Shown here: in pieces, positions 1 through 12,252 of the stretch
Position numbering within the stretch: position 1 is the first letter of the stretch
Layout: each line of letters opens with the position of its first letter
From: Pirellulales bacterium
GTDB lineage: Bacteria > Planctomycetota > Planctomycetia > Pirellulales > JAEUIK01
Length of the DNA stretch: 64,000 nt
Assembly: GCA_019694435.1 (NCBI GenBank)
Contig: JAIBBZ010000009.1
Span: 62,001-126,000, forward strand
Reading direction: 5' to 3'
The notes under the pieces: generated by a model
The model's input: the letters and a program-made list of their open reading frames with translations, nothing else
What the model was told of the DNA's origin: nothing
The model's database searches: none
Made by a program: the position numbers and the translations under genes

Positions 1-1627
1 GCAGCGACCGCAGCGCCCCCAACAGTCGCTCAGTGTCGCGCGGATGCAGGCCCACCGATGGTTCATCGAGCACATAGAGCATGTTGACCAGGCTCGAGCC
101 CAGGGCCGTGGTCAGGGCGATCCGTTGGGCCTCGCCGCCGCTGGTCGTGCGCATCGTGCGGTCGAGCGTCAAGTAGTCGAGCCCGACGGCGCAAAGGAAT
201 CCCAGCCGGGCGCGGACCTGTTCGAGCATCATGCGGCCGACCGTCTGTTGCCAGGCATTGAGCTCGAGCCGGGCAAAGAAGTCGGCAGCGTCGCGGATTT
301 TCAGCGCGCAGATCTGGGCCAGATTGCGACTGCCGATTTCCGTGGCCAGCGACTCGGGTCGCAGTCGGGCGCCGTTGCAGTCCGGGCACGGGTGGTAACT
401 TCGCCAGCGGCTGAGAAACACGCGGATGTGCATCTTGTACTTGCGCCGCTCGAGCCAGGCAAAGAAGCCGCGCAGGCCGCCGAACTTGCGGTCCGGGACG
501 CCTTCGTCGATCAGTCGGCGCGCCTCTTCGCCGAGCGTGGCATAGGGCACGTCGACGTCGATGCCATAGTCGCCGGCCAGCGTCAGCAACTCTTCCAGCT
601 CGTGGGCATACGAGGGCGTATTCCAAGGGGCGATCGCCCCTTCGCGAAGCGATTTGTTGGCGTCGGGAACGACGAGTTCCATGTCGACGTCCATCACGTT
701 GCCGAAGCCTTCGCAGGTAGGGCAGGCCCCCAAGGGGCTGTTGAAGCTGTACAGTCGCGGCTCAGGCAGGGGGTATTCCCGACCGCAGTGGTCGCATTGC
801 AGCCGGTTGCTAAAGGCGCTGCGGCGCCAACTTGTACCGTCGAACAACGTCTCGTGGCCCGGGGGCGCCGAATCGCCGGCGCCATTCGAGGCATCGACCA
901 GCACCACGCACGAACCGTCGCCTTTGGCAAAGGCCGTTTCGAGCGAATCGCGCAGGCGTTCGGCGGTTGTTTGGCCCGCGGTCAGGCGATCGACGATCAC
1001 GAGCCATTCGCCCTCCACGTCGTCCAGGGCCGCCGTCTCGTTGGTCAGGTTTCGCATGTGGCCGCCGGCGACGACTCGCACCAGGCCGTCTTCGCGCAGG
1101 GCCGCGACGAGTTCCTGGCGGTCGCCGCTCTCCGGGGTCCGCGCGAATGCCAGCATGAACCGTGTCCCTTGCGGCAGCCCGGCCAGCGTGGCGGCCACGG
1201 ACTGCGGCGTTTCGCGGCGCACCGGCAATCGGCAATCGAGACACACCACCTGGCCAATCCGGGCCATGAGCAGCCGCAGGTAGTCGGTGGTCTCGGTCAC
1301 CGTGCCGACGGTCGAACGGCTCGAGCGGCCGGGAGCCGTGCGCCCTACGGCGATCGCCGCCGGGATGCCGTCGATGCGTTCGGCCGTGGGCTTCTCGAGC
1401 TGCTCGAGAAATTGCCGCGTATACGCCGAAAACGTTTCGATGTACCGCCGTTGCCCCTCGGCATACAGCGTGTCGAACGCCAGGCTGCTCTTGCCGCTGC
1501 CACTCACGCCGCAAAACACGATCAGCCGGCGATGCGGCAGGTCGAGATCGATCCGCTTCAGGTTATGGACCTCGACCCCGCGGAGGCTGATCGTGCGTTC
1601 GATCGTCGGGCGGACCGGTGGGGGCAT
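1..1627 (-). CDS. uvrA: Excinuclease ABC subunit A (UvrA), N-terminal part, cut by window edge
   Basis: UvrA is the damage-sensing ATPase of nucleotide excision repair, acting as a dimer with UvrB in the cytoplasm. The reverse-strand translation starts at the ATG at 1627 (MPPPVRPTIERT) and runs 542 codons to the window edge. It shows the Walker A loop GVSGSGKSSL near residues 43-52, the SAYTRQFLEQ segment, a CDHC...CPTC zinc-finger region followed by the SFNSPLGACP hallmark, the ABC signature TTSGGEAQR and the Walker B stretch VLDEPSVGLHPRD. It stops after the first nucleotide-binding half, so the second ABC half lies outside the window. I cannot tell whether this is ordinary UvrA or the long tandem form seen in some bacteria. 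It is divergent from murD, with a 137-bp gap. Confidence 0.95.
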   Translation of the reverse strand, partial: MPPPVRPTIERTISLRGVEVHNLKRIDLDLPHRRLIVFCGVSGSGKSSLAFDTLYAEGQRRYIETFSAYTRQFLEQLEKPTAERIDGIPAAIAVGRTAPGRSSRSTVGTVTETTDYLRLLMARIGQVVCLDCRLPVRRETPQSVAATLAGLPQGTRFMLAFARTPESGDRQELVAALREDGLVRVVAGGHMRNLTNETAALDDVEGEWLVIVDRLTAGQTTAERLRDSLETAFAKGDGSCVVLVDASNGAGDSAPPGHETLFDGTSWRRSAFSNRLQCDHCGREYPLPEPRLYSFNSPLGACPTCEGFGNVMDVDMELVVPDANKSLREGAIAPWNTPSYAHELEELLTLAGDYGIDVDVPYATLGEEARRLIDEGVPDRKFGGLRGFFAWLERRKYKMHIRVFLSRWRSYHPCPDCNGARLRPESLATEIGSRNLAQICALKIRDAADFFARLELNAWQQTVGRMMLEQVRARLGFLCAVGLDYLTLDRTMRTTSGGEAQRIALTTALGSSLVNMLYVLDEPSVGLHPRDTERLLGALRSL

Positions 1628-1764
1628 GGCTTGTGTCCGGATCGCGGCAGCGAAACCCACGATTCTACCATCATGCGCGGATTGGCTGTAGCCGCGCGCG
1701 ACGAAGTGTGCTGGCGAAAACCGCGCCGAACGAGCTAGAATCTGCGGACGAAAACGCCTCCCGG

Positions 1765-5302
<3,538 letters not shown>

Positions 5303-5323
5303 GCGACGGCCCTGTGTTCGCGA

Positions 5324-6070
5324 TCAGCGGTACATACCCCCGTTGGGGCTGATCACCTGGCCCGTGACATAGGCGCTGTCGTCGCTGGCGAAAAACAGTG
5401 CGACCCCGGCCACCTCTTCCGCCGTGCCGAGGCGCCCCAGCGGTGTGTTCTGCAGCATGCCGGGTCGCCATTTCTCGGGCAATTGTGCGAGCATCTCGGT
5501 GTCGATCCAGCCCGGCGCGATGCAGTTGACCCGGATGCCGTGCGGGGCGACCTCGTGCGACAGACCCTTGGTAAAGGCGATGATCGCCCCCTTGGCCGCG
5601 GTGTAGGGTGCCGAGCCGGGCAGGCCGCGCAGACCGGCCACCGAGCCGAGCGTGATGATGTTGCCTCGGCCGCGCGGTTTCATCCGTCGCACCGCGGCGC
5701 GACAGCAGCGATAGGTGCCGCCCAGGTGGACGTCGACCGTGGCGTTCCAGATCTCATCGGTGACTTCTTCCAGCGGGCGCAGACCGCCGACCACGTTGCC
5801 GGCGTTGCACACCAGGATGTCGACCGGCCAGTCGCGCTGGTCCAGTTCGGCAAACAGCCGCTCGCAATCTTCGGCACGGGCCACGTCGGTCTCGACGACC
5901 AGCGCTTCGCGGCCGAGTTTGCGGACCTGCTCGGCCACTTCCTCGCCCCGCTCGCGGACCAGTTCGGCGATCACGATGCGCGCGCCCTCGGCGGCAAAGC
6001 GCAGGGCCATGGCCCTTCCGATCCCGGCGCCTCCCCCGGTGATGACGGCAGTCTGGCCTGACAGTTTCAT
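5324..6070 (-). CDS. SDR-family oxidoreductase (FabG-like)
   Basis: A classical short-chain dehydrogenase/reductase of 248 residues. The N-terminal cofactor loop TGGGAGIG (11-18), the NAG motif (CNAGN, near 89-92), catalytic Ser143 (LGSVAG), and Tyr156/Lys160 (YTAAK) are all intact, followed by the PG segment after the active site (APGWIDTEM). The family reduces or oxidises carbonyls with NAD(P)H in the cytoplasm; the substrate cannot be read from sequence, although FabG-like 3-ketoacyl or sugar dehydrogenases are closest in style. The ATG at 6070 was chosen because a GGGAG ribosome-binding site lies about 7 nt upstream and the SDR fold starts there; the frame extends further to 6115. Convergent with ligA, divergent from the next gene. 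Confidence 0.92.
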   Translation of the reverse strand: MKLSGQTAVITGGGAGIGRAMALRFAAEGARIVIAELVRERGEEVAEQVRKLGREALVVETDVARAEDCERLFAELDQRDWPVDILVCNAGNVVGGLRPLEEVTDEIWNATVDVHLGGTYRCCRAAVRRMKPRGRGNIITLGSVAGLRGLPGSAPYTAAKGAIIAFTKGLSHEVAPHGIRVNCIAPGWIDTEMLAQLPEKWRPGMLQNTPLGRLGTAEEVAGVALFFASDDSAYVTGQVISPNGGMYR

Positions 6071-6291
6071 GGCAATCTCCCGGGAGCGTGTGCGATGCGG
6101 CGTCGAGCAAGACACGTGATTCTAACAGACCTGCCGGCGATCGCGGCGATCGGTCGGGGTTGAAAGAATCGAGCTAAACCCTATTCTGAACGCAGGATAA
6201 GCTTGGAATTCGGCGAACGCTGGCGTTCGGCCGGTACTCGAGGCCCTGTTTTCCGTCCGGCGATTGCCCGGCCGCAAAGGACTTGCCCGCG

Positions 6292-7311
6292 ATGAGCACG
6301 AAGACCGTATCGCCCGCTGCCGTGTCGGTTCCCCAGTCTCAGGCGACGGGGGCCATCAGCCGGTTCATGGAGCACCACTACCGGCACTTCAACGCCCGGG
6401 AGATGCTCGACGCCGCCAAGGCCTGGAAGCGGCATCTCGACGGCGGCGGCAAGATGCTGATGTCGATCGCCGGTGCGATGAGCACGGCCGAACTGGGCCT
6501 GTCGCTGGCCAAGATCATTCGCGCGGGCAAGGTCCACGCGATCTCGTCGACGGCGGCCAACCTCGAGGAAGACATTTTCAACCTCGTGGCCCATAACGAG
6601 TATCGGATGGTGCCGCACTACCGAGACTTGTCGCCGGCCGACGAAACGCAATTGCGCGACGACGGTTTCAACCGCGTGACCGACACCTGCATTCCCGAGA
6701 CCGTCATCCGCCATCTCGAAGCGGTGATGCTCGATTACTGGGCCGAAGCGGGCCAGAAGGGCGAATCGTATTTCCCCTACGAGTATTTTTTCCGCGCCCT
6801 GCGCGAAGGGGCTCTCGACGAGCACTTCCAGATTCCGCGCGAGCACTCCTGGGTGGCCGCGGCGGCCGAGATGAACGTCGCGATTTACTCGCCCGGCTAC
6901 GAAGACTCCACCCTGGGCAATATCTTCGCGGCCCGCTGCTACGAAGGCAAAATCAAGTCGCACAACGTGATCAAGTCGGGCACGCAGCAGATGGAGCACC
7001 TGGTGCGCTGGTACGTCGAGACACAGCAGCAAAGCTCGATCGGCTTCTTCCAGATCGGCGGGGGGATCGCCGGCGATTTCGCGATTTGCGCGGTGCCGCT
7101 GATCGTGCAGGACCTGGAGCTCGACGTGAAGCTCTGGGGTTACTTCGCGCAGATCTCCGATTCGACCACGTCGTTTGGTTCGTACTCGGGCGCCGTCCCG
7201 AACGAAAAGATCACCTGGTGGAAGCTCGATCCGGACGCGCCGAAGTTCATGATCAACTCCGACGCCTCGATCGTGGCGCCGCTGATCTTTGCGTACTTGC
7301 TCGACGAATAG
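6292..7311 (+). CDS. Deoxyhypusine synthase-family protein
   Basis: A 339-residue homologue of deoxyhypusine synthase. Bacteria lack the hypusinated factor eIF5A, so members of this family in bacteria are thought to transfer an aminobutyl group to small polyamines (homospermidine-synthase-like or related guanidino-polyamine synthases). Family features seen: AGAMSTAELG near the N-terminus, the NAD-binding SSTAANLEEDIFN segment, the PGYEDSTLG block and the C-terminal SGAVPNEKITWWKL, whose lysine (about K311) aligns with the catalytic lysine of the eukaryotic enzyme. ATG 6292 is favoured because AAAGGA ends about 10 nt upstream; the TTG at 6283 sits too close to it. It is a single-gene unit. Exact substrate and product are unknown. 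Confidence 0.88.
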   Translation: MSTKTVSPAAVSVPQSQATGAISRFMEHHYRHFNAREMLDAAKAWKRHLDGGGKMLMSIAGAMSTAELGLSLAKIIRAGKVHAISSTAANLEEDIFNLVAHNEYRMVPHYRDLSPADETQLRDDGFNRVTDTCIPETVIRHLEAVMLDYWAEAGQKGESYFPYEYFFRALREGALDEHFQIPREHSWVAAAAEMNVAIYSPGYEDSTLGNIFAARCYEGKIKSHNVIKSGTQQMEHLVRWYVETQQQSSIGFFQIGGGIAGDFAICAVPLIVQDLELDVKLWGYFAQISDSTTSFGSYSGAVPNEKITWWKLDPDAPKFMINSDASIVAPLIFAYLLDE

Positions 7312-7345
7312 CGGCGCTTCGAGTCGCGGTGCTTCGAGCGGCAGG

Positions 7346-8269
7346 CTAATCCAACCGCGCGACGTTGATTTCTCGCGCGCGGGCTTCCAGCCGCGCCGGG
7401 TCGAAACGAGCCGGCAGTAGCTCCAGGGCATTTTCGGTCGCGGCCGCCATGCCCAGCCGAACGGCCTCGGGCATTTCGGCACCGCGCGTCAGCGACCAGG
7501 CCGCGATCGCGGCCAGCGAGTCGCCCGAGCCGATCGGATTGACGGCCTGAATCGACGGCGGCGCGAGCCGATAAGCGGCCGTCGCGGAACACAGCAGGGC
7601 CGGCTGCGCGCCGTGCGAAAGGAGCACCCATTGGGCGCCGCGTTCGTTGAGCTGGCGCGCGGCGCCGACGGCGTCCGCGTCGTCGGCGAGCGGATGGCCC
7701 AGCGTTTGCTCGAGCTCGTGCCGGTTTGGCTTGACCAGACGCGGCCGGCGGTGCAGGCAGGCCATCAACTCGGCTCCGCGAAAATCGAGCACGCTCTCGC
7801 CAGGCGTGTTGCCCAGCAGATCGTCGTAAAACGTGTAGGGCGTTCCCTGGGGCAGCGAGCCCGAGAGCACGGCCATCGGGGCCTCGAGCGCGGCCGCGCG
7901 ATAAACGTCAAGAAATCGCTCCAGTTCGTCGGCCGAAACCGCGGCGGCGTTCTCGACCAGCTCGGTCGTGGGCTCGCCGCCCGCTTCGAGCAGCGTCGTA
8001 CAGACGCGGGTCCGTCCGTGCGTCCAGATCCATTCGGCGTCGATGCCGGCCGCGGCAAACTCGTCGGCGATGGCCCGCCCGGTATCGCCGCCCAGCGTGC
8101 ACACGGTCTTCGCGGCTGCGCGCACCTGGGCGAGTGCCCAGGCGACGTTGATCACTTTGCCCGAGGCGCACCACGTCGCGGCCTGCGCGCGATTGACGGC
8201 GCCCCGTTGCCATTGTTCGAACACGAGAATCTGCTGCCAGGCCGGACTGAGTCCCGCGGCCACGATCAT
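7346..8269 (-). CDS. PfkB-family sugar kinase (1-phosphofructokinase/tagatose-6-phosphate kinase type)
   Basis: A 307-residue ribokinase-superfamily kinase. The substrate-binding N-terminal segment GKVINVA stands in place of the usual GKGxNvA, LSGSLPQG follows near the middle, and the C-terminal NPIGSGDS motif carries the catalytic aspartate and anion hole. The order and length match the FruK/LacC branch that phosphorylates hexose-1- or -6-phosphates, but the sugar cannot be assigned. ATG 8269 overlaps the TGA of the upstream iron alcohol dehydrogenase by ATGA, a typical translational-coupling junction, so the two enzymes probably act on connected metabolites. An open frame extends to 9265, but it is antisense-free coincidence inside the upstream gene. 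Confidence 0.9.
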   Translation of the reverse strand: MIVAAGLSPAWQQILVFEQWQRGAVNRAQAATWCASGKVINVAWALAQVRAAAKTVCTLGGDTGRAIADEFAAAGIDAEWIWTHGRTRVCTTLLEAGGEPTTELVENAAAVSADELERFLDVYRAAALEAPMAVLSGSLPQGTPYTFYDDLLGNTPGESVLDFRGAELMACLHRRPRLVKPNRHELEQTLGHPLADDADAVGAARQLNERGAQWVLLSHGAQPALLCSATAAYRLAPPSIQAVNPIGSGDSLAAIAAWSLTRGAEMPEAVRLGMAAATENALELLPARFDPARLEARAREINVARLD

Positions 8270-9456
8270 AAGAGTTGCTCCAAGAGGTTCCGCAGTGCCG
8301 CGTCGGATACCTCGACCGGGTTGCCGCTCATGCTGTTGCCGCGCGACTGGCGAACCAACTCGTCGAGCTGTTCCGCTCGCACCCCGACCTCGTTTAGCCT
8401 CTGCGGCAGGCCCAGCTCGCATTGCAGTTGTTCGACCGCCGCGATTGCCGCCTCTGCCCGCGACGCGCTGCTTCCCAGTGCGCCGGCCAGCACCTCGCCG
8501 ATGCAGGCCAGGTCTTCGCGGCGCTCGGACAGGTTGAACCGCATCGCGGCAGGCAGCATCAGCGAGCACGCCAGGCCGTGCGGCACGTCGCACACGACCC
8601 CGAGGGCCGCTGCCACGCCGTGGGCCAGCCCCAATCCGCCGTTGGCCAGAGCCAGACCCGACAGCATCGCGGCGTACGACATCCGCATCCGGGCCGGCTG
8701 ATCCAGAGGATCGACAAACGCGGTGGCCAGCGCCGAGACGACGCCGGGCATTCCCTCGAGCGCGAGATTGCGCGACAGCGGCGTTGCCCGGCGCGACACG
8801 TAGCTTTCGATTAATTGCGCGATCGCGTCCATGCCGGAGTGTGCCGTGACGATTGGCGGTGCCGACACACAAAGCTCCGGATCGACCAGGGCAATCCGCG
8901 CCAGCATCGCCTCGGAGCGTAGGCTCTTCTTGCACGGCGGCTGGGCAACGCCGATTACGGCGTTCTTGGTCGCTTCGCTCCCGGTTCCCGCGGTGGTGGG
9001 CATCGCGATCCAGGGCAGGGGGCTGGCCGCCAATTGCAACCCGCGGCCGACGCCTTCGAGATAGTCGCGCACGCTGGCCCGCGAGCTTTGTGGCACCAGC
9101 GCGGCCGACGCCTTCACAAGATCGATGGTCGAACCACCCCCCAAGGCGACCAGCGCGTCGCCGTGCCCTGCGCCGTCGTGACGGAGTTGTTCGACGATTC
9201 GATCGACGTCTTCGACTGTGGGCTCGCGCGATGGCGCTTGCAGCGTGACGACACGTGTCCCGCACGCTTGCACGTCGTCAACAATCCGTTCGACCACGCC
9301 ACTGGCCGCCAAGCCGCGCGAGCCAACCACCAGGATGGCTCGCTGGCAAAGCGACGCCAGCAGCGCGCCCAGTGCGCTACGCGATTGCCAACCGAACACG
9401 ATGCGGCCTGGCGCGGCGAATTCGAACGGGCCCAAGGAATTGACCGGGGTTTGCAC
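8266..9456 (-). CDS. Iron-containing alcohol dehydrogenase
   Basis: A 396-residue group III metal-dependent alcohol dehydrogenase, which interconverts alcohols or polyols and carbonyls with NAD(P). Seen are the N-terminal FGWQSRSALG segment, the nucleotide-binding GGGSTIDLVK, PTTAGTGSEAT, and a His-rich metal region with HSGMDAIAQLIE, GLAHGVAAALG and VPHGLACS, which supplies the expected histidine ligands. I chose GTG 9456 (VQTPVNSLGPF) with GAGG about 9 nt upstream; the frame is open to 9855 but the extension has no domain. It is the first gene of a two-gene operon with the PfkB kinase, joined by ATGA. The substrate is not evident. Confidence 0.9.
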   Translation of the reverse strand: MQTPVNSLGPFEFAAPGRIVFGWQSRSALGALLASLCQRAILVVGSRGLAASGVVERIVDDVQACGTRVVTLQAPSREPTVEDVDRIVEQLRHDGAGHGDALVALGGGSTIDLVKASAALVPQSSRASVRDYLEGVGRGLQLAASPLPWIAMPTTAGTGSEATKNAVIGVAQPPCKKSLRSEAMLARIALVDPELCVSAPPIVTAHSGMDAIAQLIESYVSRRATPLSRNLALEGMPGVVSALATAFVDPLDQPARMRMSYAAMLSGLALANGGLGLAHGVAAALGVVCDVPHGLACSLMLPAAMRFNLSERREDLACIGEVLAGALGSSASRAEAAIAAVEQLQCELGLPQRLNEVGVRAEQLDELVRQSRGNSMSGNPVEVSDAALRNLLEQLL

Positions 9457-9647
9457 GGAGATTGCACCTCGAGAGGCAGGCGCGCCGATTATAAGGTTTG
9501 GAGCGACGCTTGCCGCGCCGCGGCGTGCGAAGTGCCTATTCCCGCGGGGCGTCTCGCGCCGCGCAACCTCTCGCCGGTGGCCAGGAACGACGGCGTCGGG
9601 TACAGTGAAGGTGGCGTTGTGCAATTTGCGGCCGCGTTGAGTTTGTG

Positions 9648-10085
9648 ATGTCCCGGCGTCAAAGTCTCGAGCGTCATTGGGCACGACGCCTGCTGGCCAC
9701 GTATTGGCCCGCCATGTTTCTGGCCACGCATTGGCCGAAGCTGCACCTGGACAGCTCCGTGGCCCTGTTCTCGAACGACAAAATCCTGCATTGCGGCGCC
9801 TATGCGCTGTTGGCCGCGCTGGCGGGCACCGTGGCATGGCATCGCGCCGAGTCAAGGCGCGCTCGCCTGCGAGGATTTTTGCTGGTCGCGGTCGTGATCG
9901 CAGCCTACGGCGTCTTCGACGAAATCACCCAGCCGCTGGTGATGCGCAGCGCCGACCTGCTCGACTGGTGCGCCGACCTGGTTGGTTGCGCGATCGGGCT
10001 AGCCACCGCGGCAGGCTGGGGCTGGCTGCGCGATCGCATAAGCGCCGCGCCGGATCTTACAGCAGTCGAAGAGCCGGCGGCCTAG
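9648..10085 (+). CDS. VanZ-like membrane protein
   Basis: A 145-residue inner-membrane protein of the VanZ-like family. The pattern is intact: a first hydrophobic helix around YWPAMFLATHWP, NDKILHCGAYALLAAL, a middle helix (GFLLVAVVIAAYGVFDEITQ) and a C-terminal helix starting with the signature DLLDWCADLVGCAIG. VanZ itself affects teicoplanin resistance, but most relatives have no known role beyond the cell envelope. GTG 9645 directly precedes ATG 9648; ATG is preferred. It is divergent from the alcohol dehydrogenase (191-bp gap holding both promoters) and convergent with the TPR membrane protein. Confidence 0.85.
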   Translation: MSRRQSLERHWARRLLATYWPAMFLATHWPKLHLDSSVALFSNDKILHCGAYALLAALAGTVAWHRAESRRARLRGFLLVAVVIAAYGVFDEITQPLVMRSADLLDWCADLVGCAIGLATAAGWGWLRDRISAAPDLTAVEEPAA

Positions 10086-10128
10086 TTGCCGCCGTGGATC
10101 GTAAGAGCTGCCCGGGCTTTGAACCTGT

Positions 10129-12252
10129 TCAAGAGCGCGCGGGCGTTGGATCGCCGGGCAAGTTGAGATCCGGCAGCGCCAAGTCGGTGGCCCGGTACGG
10201 CGTCTTGTTCTTATAGCCGAGGGCGCGCTCGCGGATGGCCGCGGCCAGTGCGGCGTTTCCAGATGCAGCGGCCAGTTCTGCGGCGCGCGTGGCCGTCGCG
10301 GCGGCCTCGTCGAATTGCTGGTTTTCGGCCAGAGCGGCTGCGCGCAAGTCGAGCGCCACGGCCGAGGGGGGCTCGACTGCCACGAGCGGATCGGTCAAAC
10401 GCACGGCCTCGGGGCCATTGCGGAATTCCGCCGCCTTTTGCGTCGACAGGATCCAGGCCAGCTCTGCGGCTGCGGTCAGCCAGTCGGGACGCGCCCGCAC
10501 GACAGCCCGGTAGGCCTCGATCGCGGGCTCGAACTCGGCCCCGGTCGCGTGCAGGCGTGCCAGCGCCAAGCGTGCACCCGCAAAGGCCGGAGCAGCATTG
10601 CACGCCTGTCGCAGATGCACGACCGCGGCCACACGTTCATTGGACCGGACCAGTGACTGGCCCAGGTTGTAGTGCAAAATCGCGTCTTGAGGTGCGACTT
10701 CGAGGAGTCGATTGAAATACTCAATCGCGGTGCTTGGCTGACCGCGGCGTAGCTCGGCCAGGCCCAGGCCGCGCAAGGCCGCGACATTCTGCGGCTCGAT
10801 CTCAAGTGCGGCTCGGAAATGGGTCTCGGACTCGTCGTACCGGGCGAGCGCCTCGAGGGCCAGCCCCAGGTTGCCCTCGTCCAAGGCACTGTGCGGTTTA
10901 ATCGCCAGGGCCGCCAGGTAGTGGCTGGCGGCCGACGCATAGTCGCCGTCGCGCACGGCCACGGCCGCGAGCCGCTCGTGTGCAACCCAACTGCGTCCGT
11001 TGATGCTCAAGACATGGCGAAACAGCGTAGCATCGTTGCGCCAGATGTCCGTCTGCTTCCAGGAGAGCAGGGCCCAGGCCGCGAGCAGGATGCCGGCGGC
11101 GATCTTGATGCCGGGACGCGGAACGAGATTGAACAGCAGTGCCATGGCCAAGGCCGGGCCCAGCATGGCCAGGTAGGCATAGCGGTCGCCCACGGTCGAG
11201 ATCGCTTGAAAGCCGAAGGGGATCAGTCCGCACACCGGGAGCAACGCAGCGACGAACACCAGGGCCGCAGTCAGAAACCCGCGCGCGTGCGGCAATCGAG
11301 TCAGCGCCGCCAGCGCGATGAGCGGCAGCGGCCACATCAGGTAAACCCAGCCGCTCTGGAGGACCGACGCCGGCGAGCGTCCATAGTCGGGCGAAAGCCG
11401 CGCCGGTAGCAGCGTTTTCCACGCATAGAAGGTCAGTGCGTCACCGGCGATCATGGGCCGAGCCCAGGGTACGACCTGGGGCGTGCCACCTTCGGCGGTT
11501 TGTAAGCGGTTGGTGGCATACGCCAGCAAGGCGGCCAGGGCGAGCCAAGGCACGACCGACAACAGGGCCGCGCGCCAGGGACGCGCCAAGACGCCCAGCG
11601 ACAACGCCAAAGCCACGAGCGGAACCGCGACGGCTGCCGGCTTACACAACAGGGCCAATCCAAAAGCGATGGTTGCTGCAACGTAAGACAGTGCCGCGCG
11701 GCTGCCGCGCTGTTGGCAGTACACGTACAAGTTCAGCGCGGTCAACCCCAAGGCGGCCGCCAGCAAACCTTTTTGCTCCGATACCCAGCAAACCGTTTCG
11801 GTCTGCAAGGGATGCCAGGCAAACGCAAACGCACTCACTACCGCCGCGCGCCGATTGCGCACGAGCTGCCACAACAGGACTGCCACGAGCCCCGTGCACA
11901 CCGTATGTAGCACGAGGCTCGTTCCATGAAACACGGCCGGGTTGAACGTGACCGCATCGGTTGTGACCTGCCGGGCGACGGCCGCCTCGACGCCCATCAC
12001 CAGATAGGTGACCGGGATGTACAGATAGCCGTAGGGCTCTTGCCAGAACCGTAACAGACTCGCGAAGGTCGGCGGATTGAAATGCGGATTCTGGGCGATG
12101 TTGAACAGGTCGTCCCAGTTCAACAAGGCAAAGTTCCAGGAGGCAGCAAACGGCAGCGCGGCGACGAGAGACGCCGCCAGCAACGCGATCTGTCGGCCGG
12201 CGGTGTTTCCGACGGGCGAAGACGGCTCGGCGGAATGCGATGCGTCGTTCAC
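10129..12252 (-). CDS. Polytopic membrane protein with C-terminal TPR repeats (TMTC/GT-C-like)
   Basis: The 707-residue product has about ten hydrophobic segments over its first 400 residues, then tetratricopeptide repeats from about residue 420 to 640 (for example YLAALAIKPHSALDEGNLGLA and FRAALEIEPQNVAALRGLGLA). A short N-terminal loop NWDDLFNIAQNPHFN between helices 1 and 2, and HPLQTETVCWVSEQK later, resemble the TMTC O-mannosyltransferase and GT-C layout. A membrane glycosyltransferase acting on exported proteins is therefore plausible, but no donor or acceptor can be named. The start is GTG 12252, which overlaps the stop of the dehydrogenase gene upstream (GTGA), so the two are translationally coupled. 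Confidence 0.8.
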   Translation of the reverse strand: MNDASHSAEPSSPVGNTAGRQIALLAASLVAALPFAASWNFALLNWDDLFNIAQNPHFNPPTFASLLRFWQEPYGYLYIPVTYLVMGVEAAVARQVTTDAVTFNPAVFHGTSLVLHTVCTGLVAVLLWQLVRNRRAAVVSAFAFAWHPLQTETVCWVSEQKGLLAAALGLTALNLYVYCQQRGSRAALSYVAATIAFGLALLCKPAAVAVPLVALALSLGVLARPWRAALLSVVPWLALAALLAYATNRLQTAEGGTPQVVPWARPMIAGDALTFYAWKTLLPARLSPDYGRSPASVLQSGWVYLMWPLPLIALAALTRLPHARGFLTAALVFVAALLPVCGLIPFGFQAISTVGDRYAYLAMLGPALAMALLFNLVPRPGIKIAAGILLAAWALLSWKQTDIWRNDATLFRHVLSINGRSWVAHERLAAVAVRDGDYASAASHYLAALAIKPHSALDEGNLGLALEALARYDESETHFRAALEIEPQNVAALRGLGLAELRRGQPSTAIEYFNRLLEVAPQDAILHYNLGQSLVRSNERVAAVVHLRQACNAAPAFAGARLALARLHATGAEFEPAIEAYRAVVRARPDWLTAAAELAWILSTQKAAEFRNGPEAVRLTDPLVAVEPPSAVALDLRAAALAENQQFDEAAATATRAAELAAASGNAALAAAIRERALGYKNKTPYRATDLALPDLNLPGDPTPARS

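Noticed and set aside
44-1738. 564-codon forward ORF
   Set aside because: It runs antisense to uvrA, whose domains are clear on the reverse strand; it is Arg/Ala/Gln-rich shadow sequence without any family motif.
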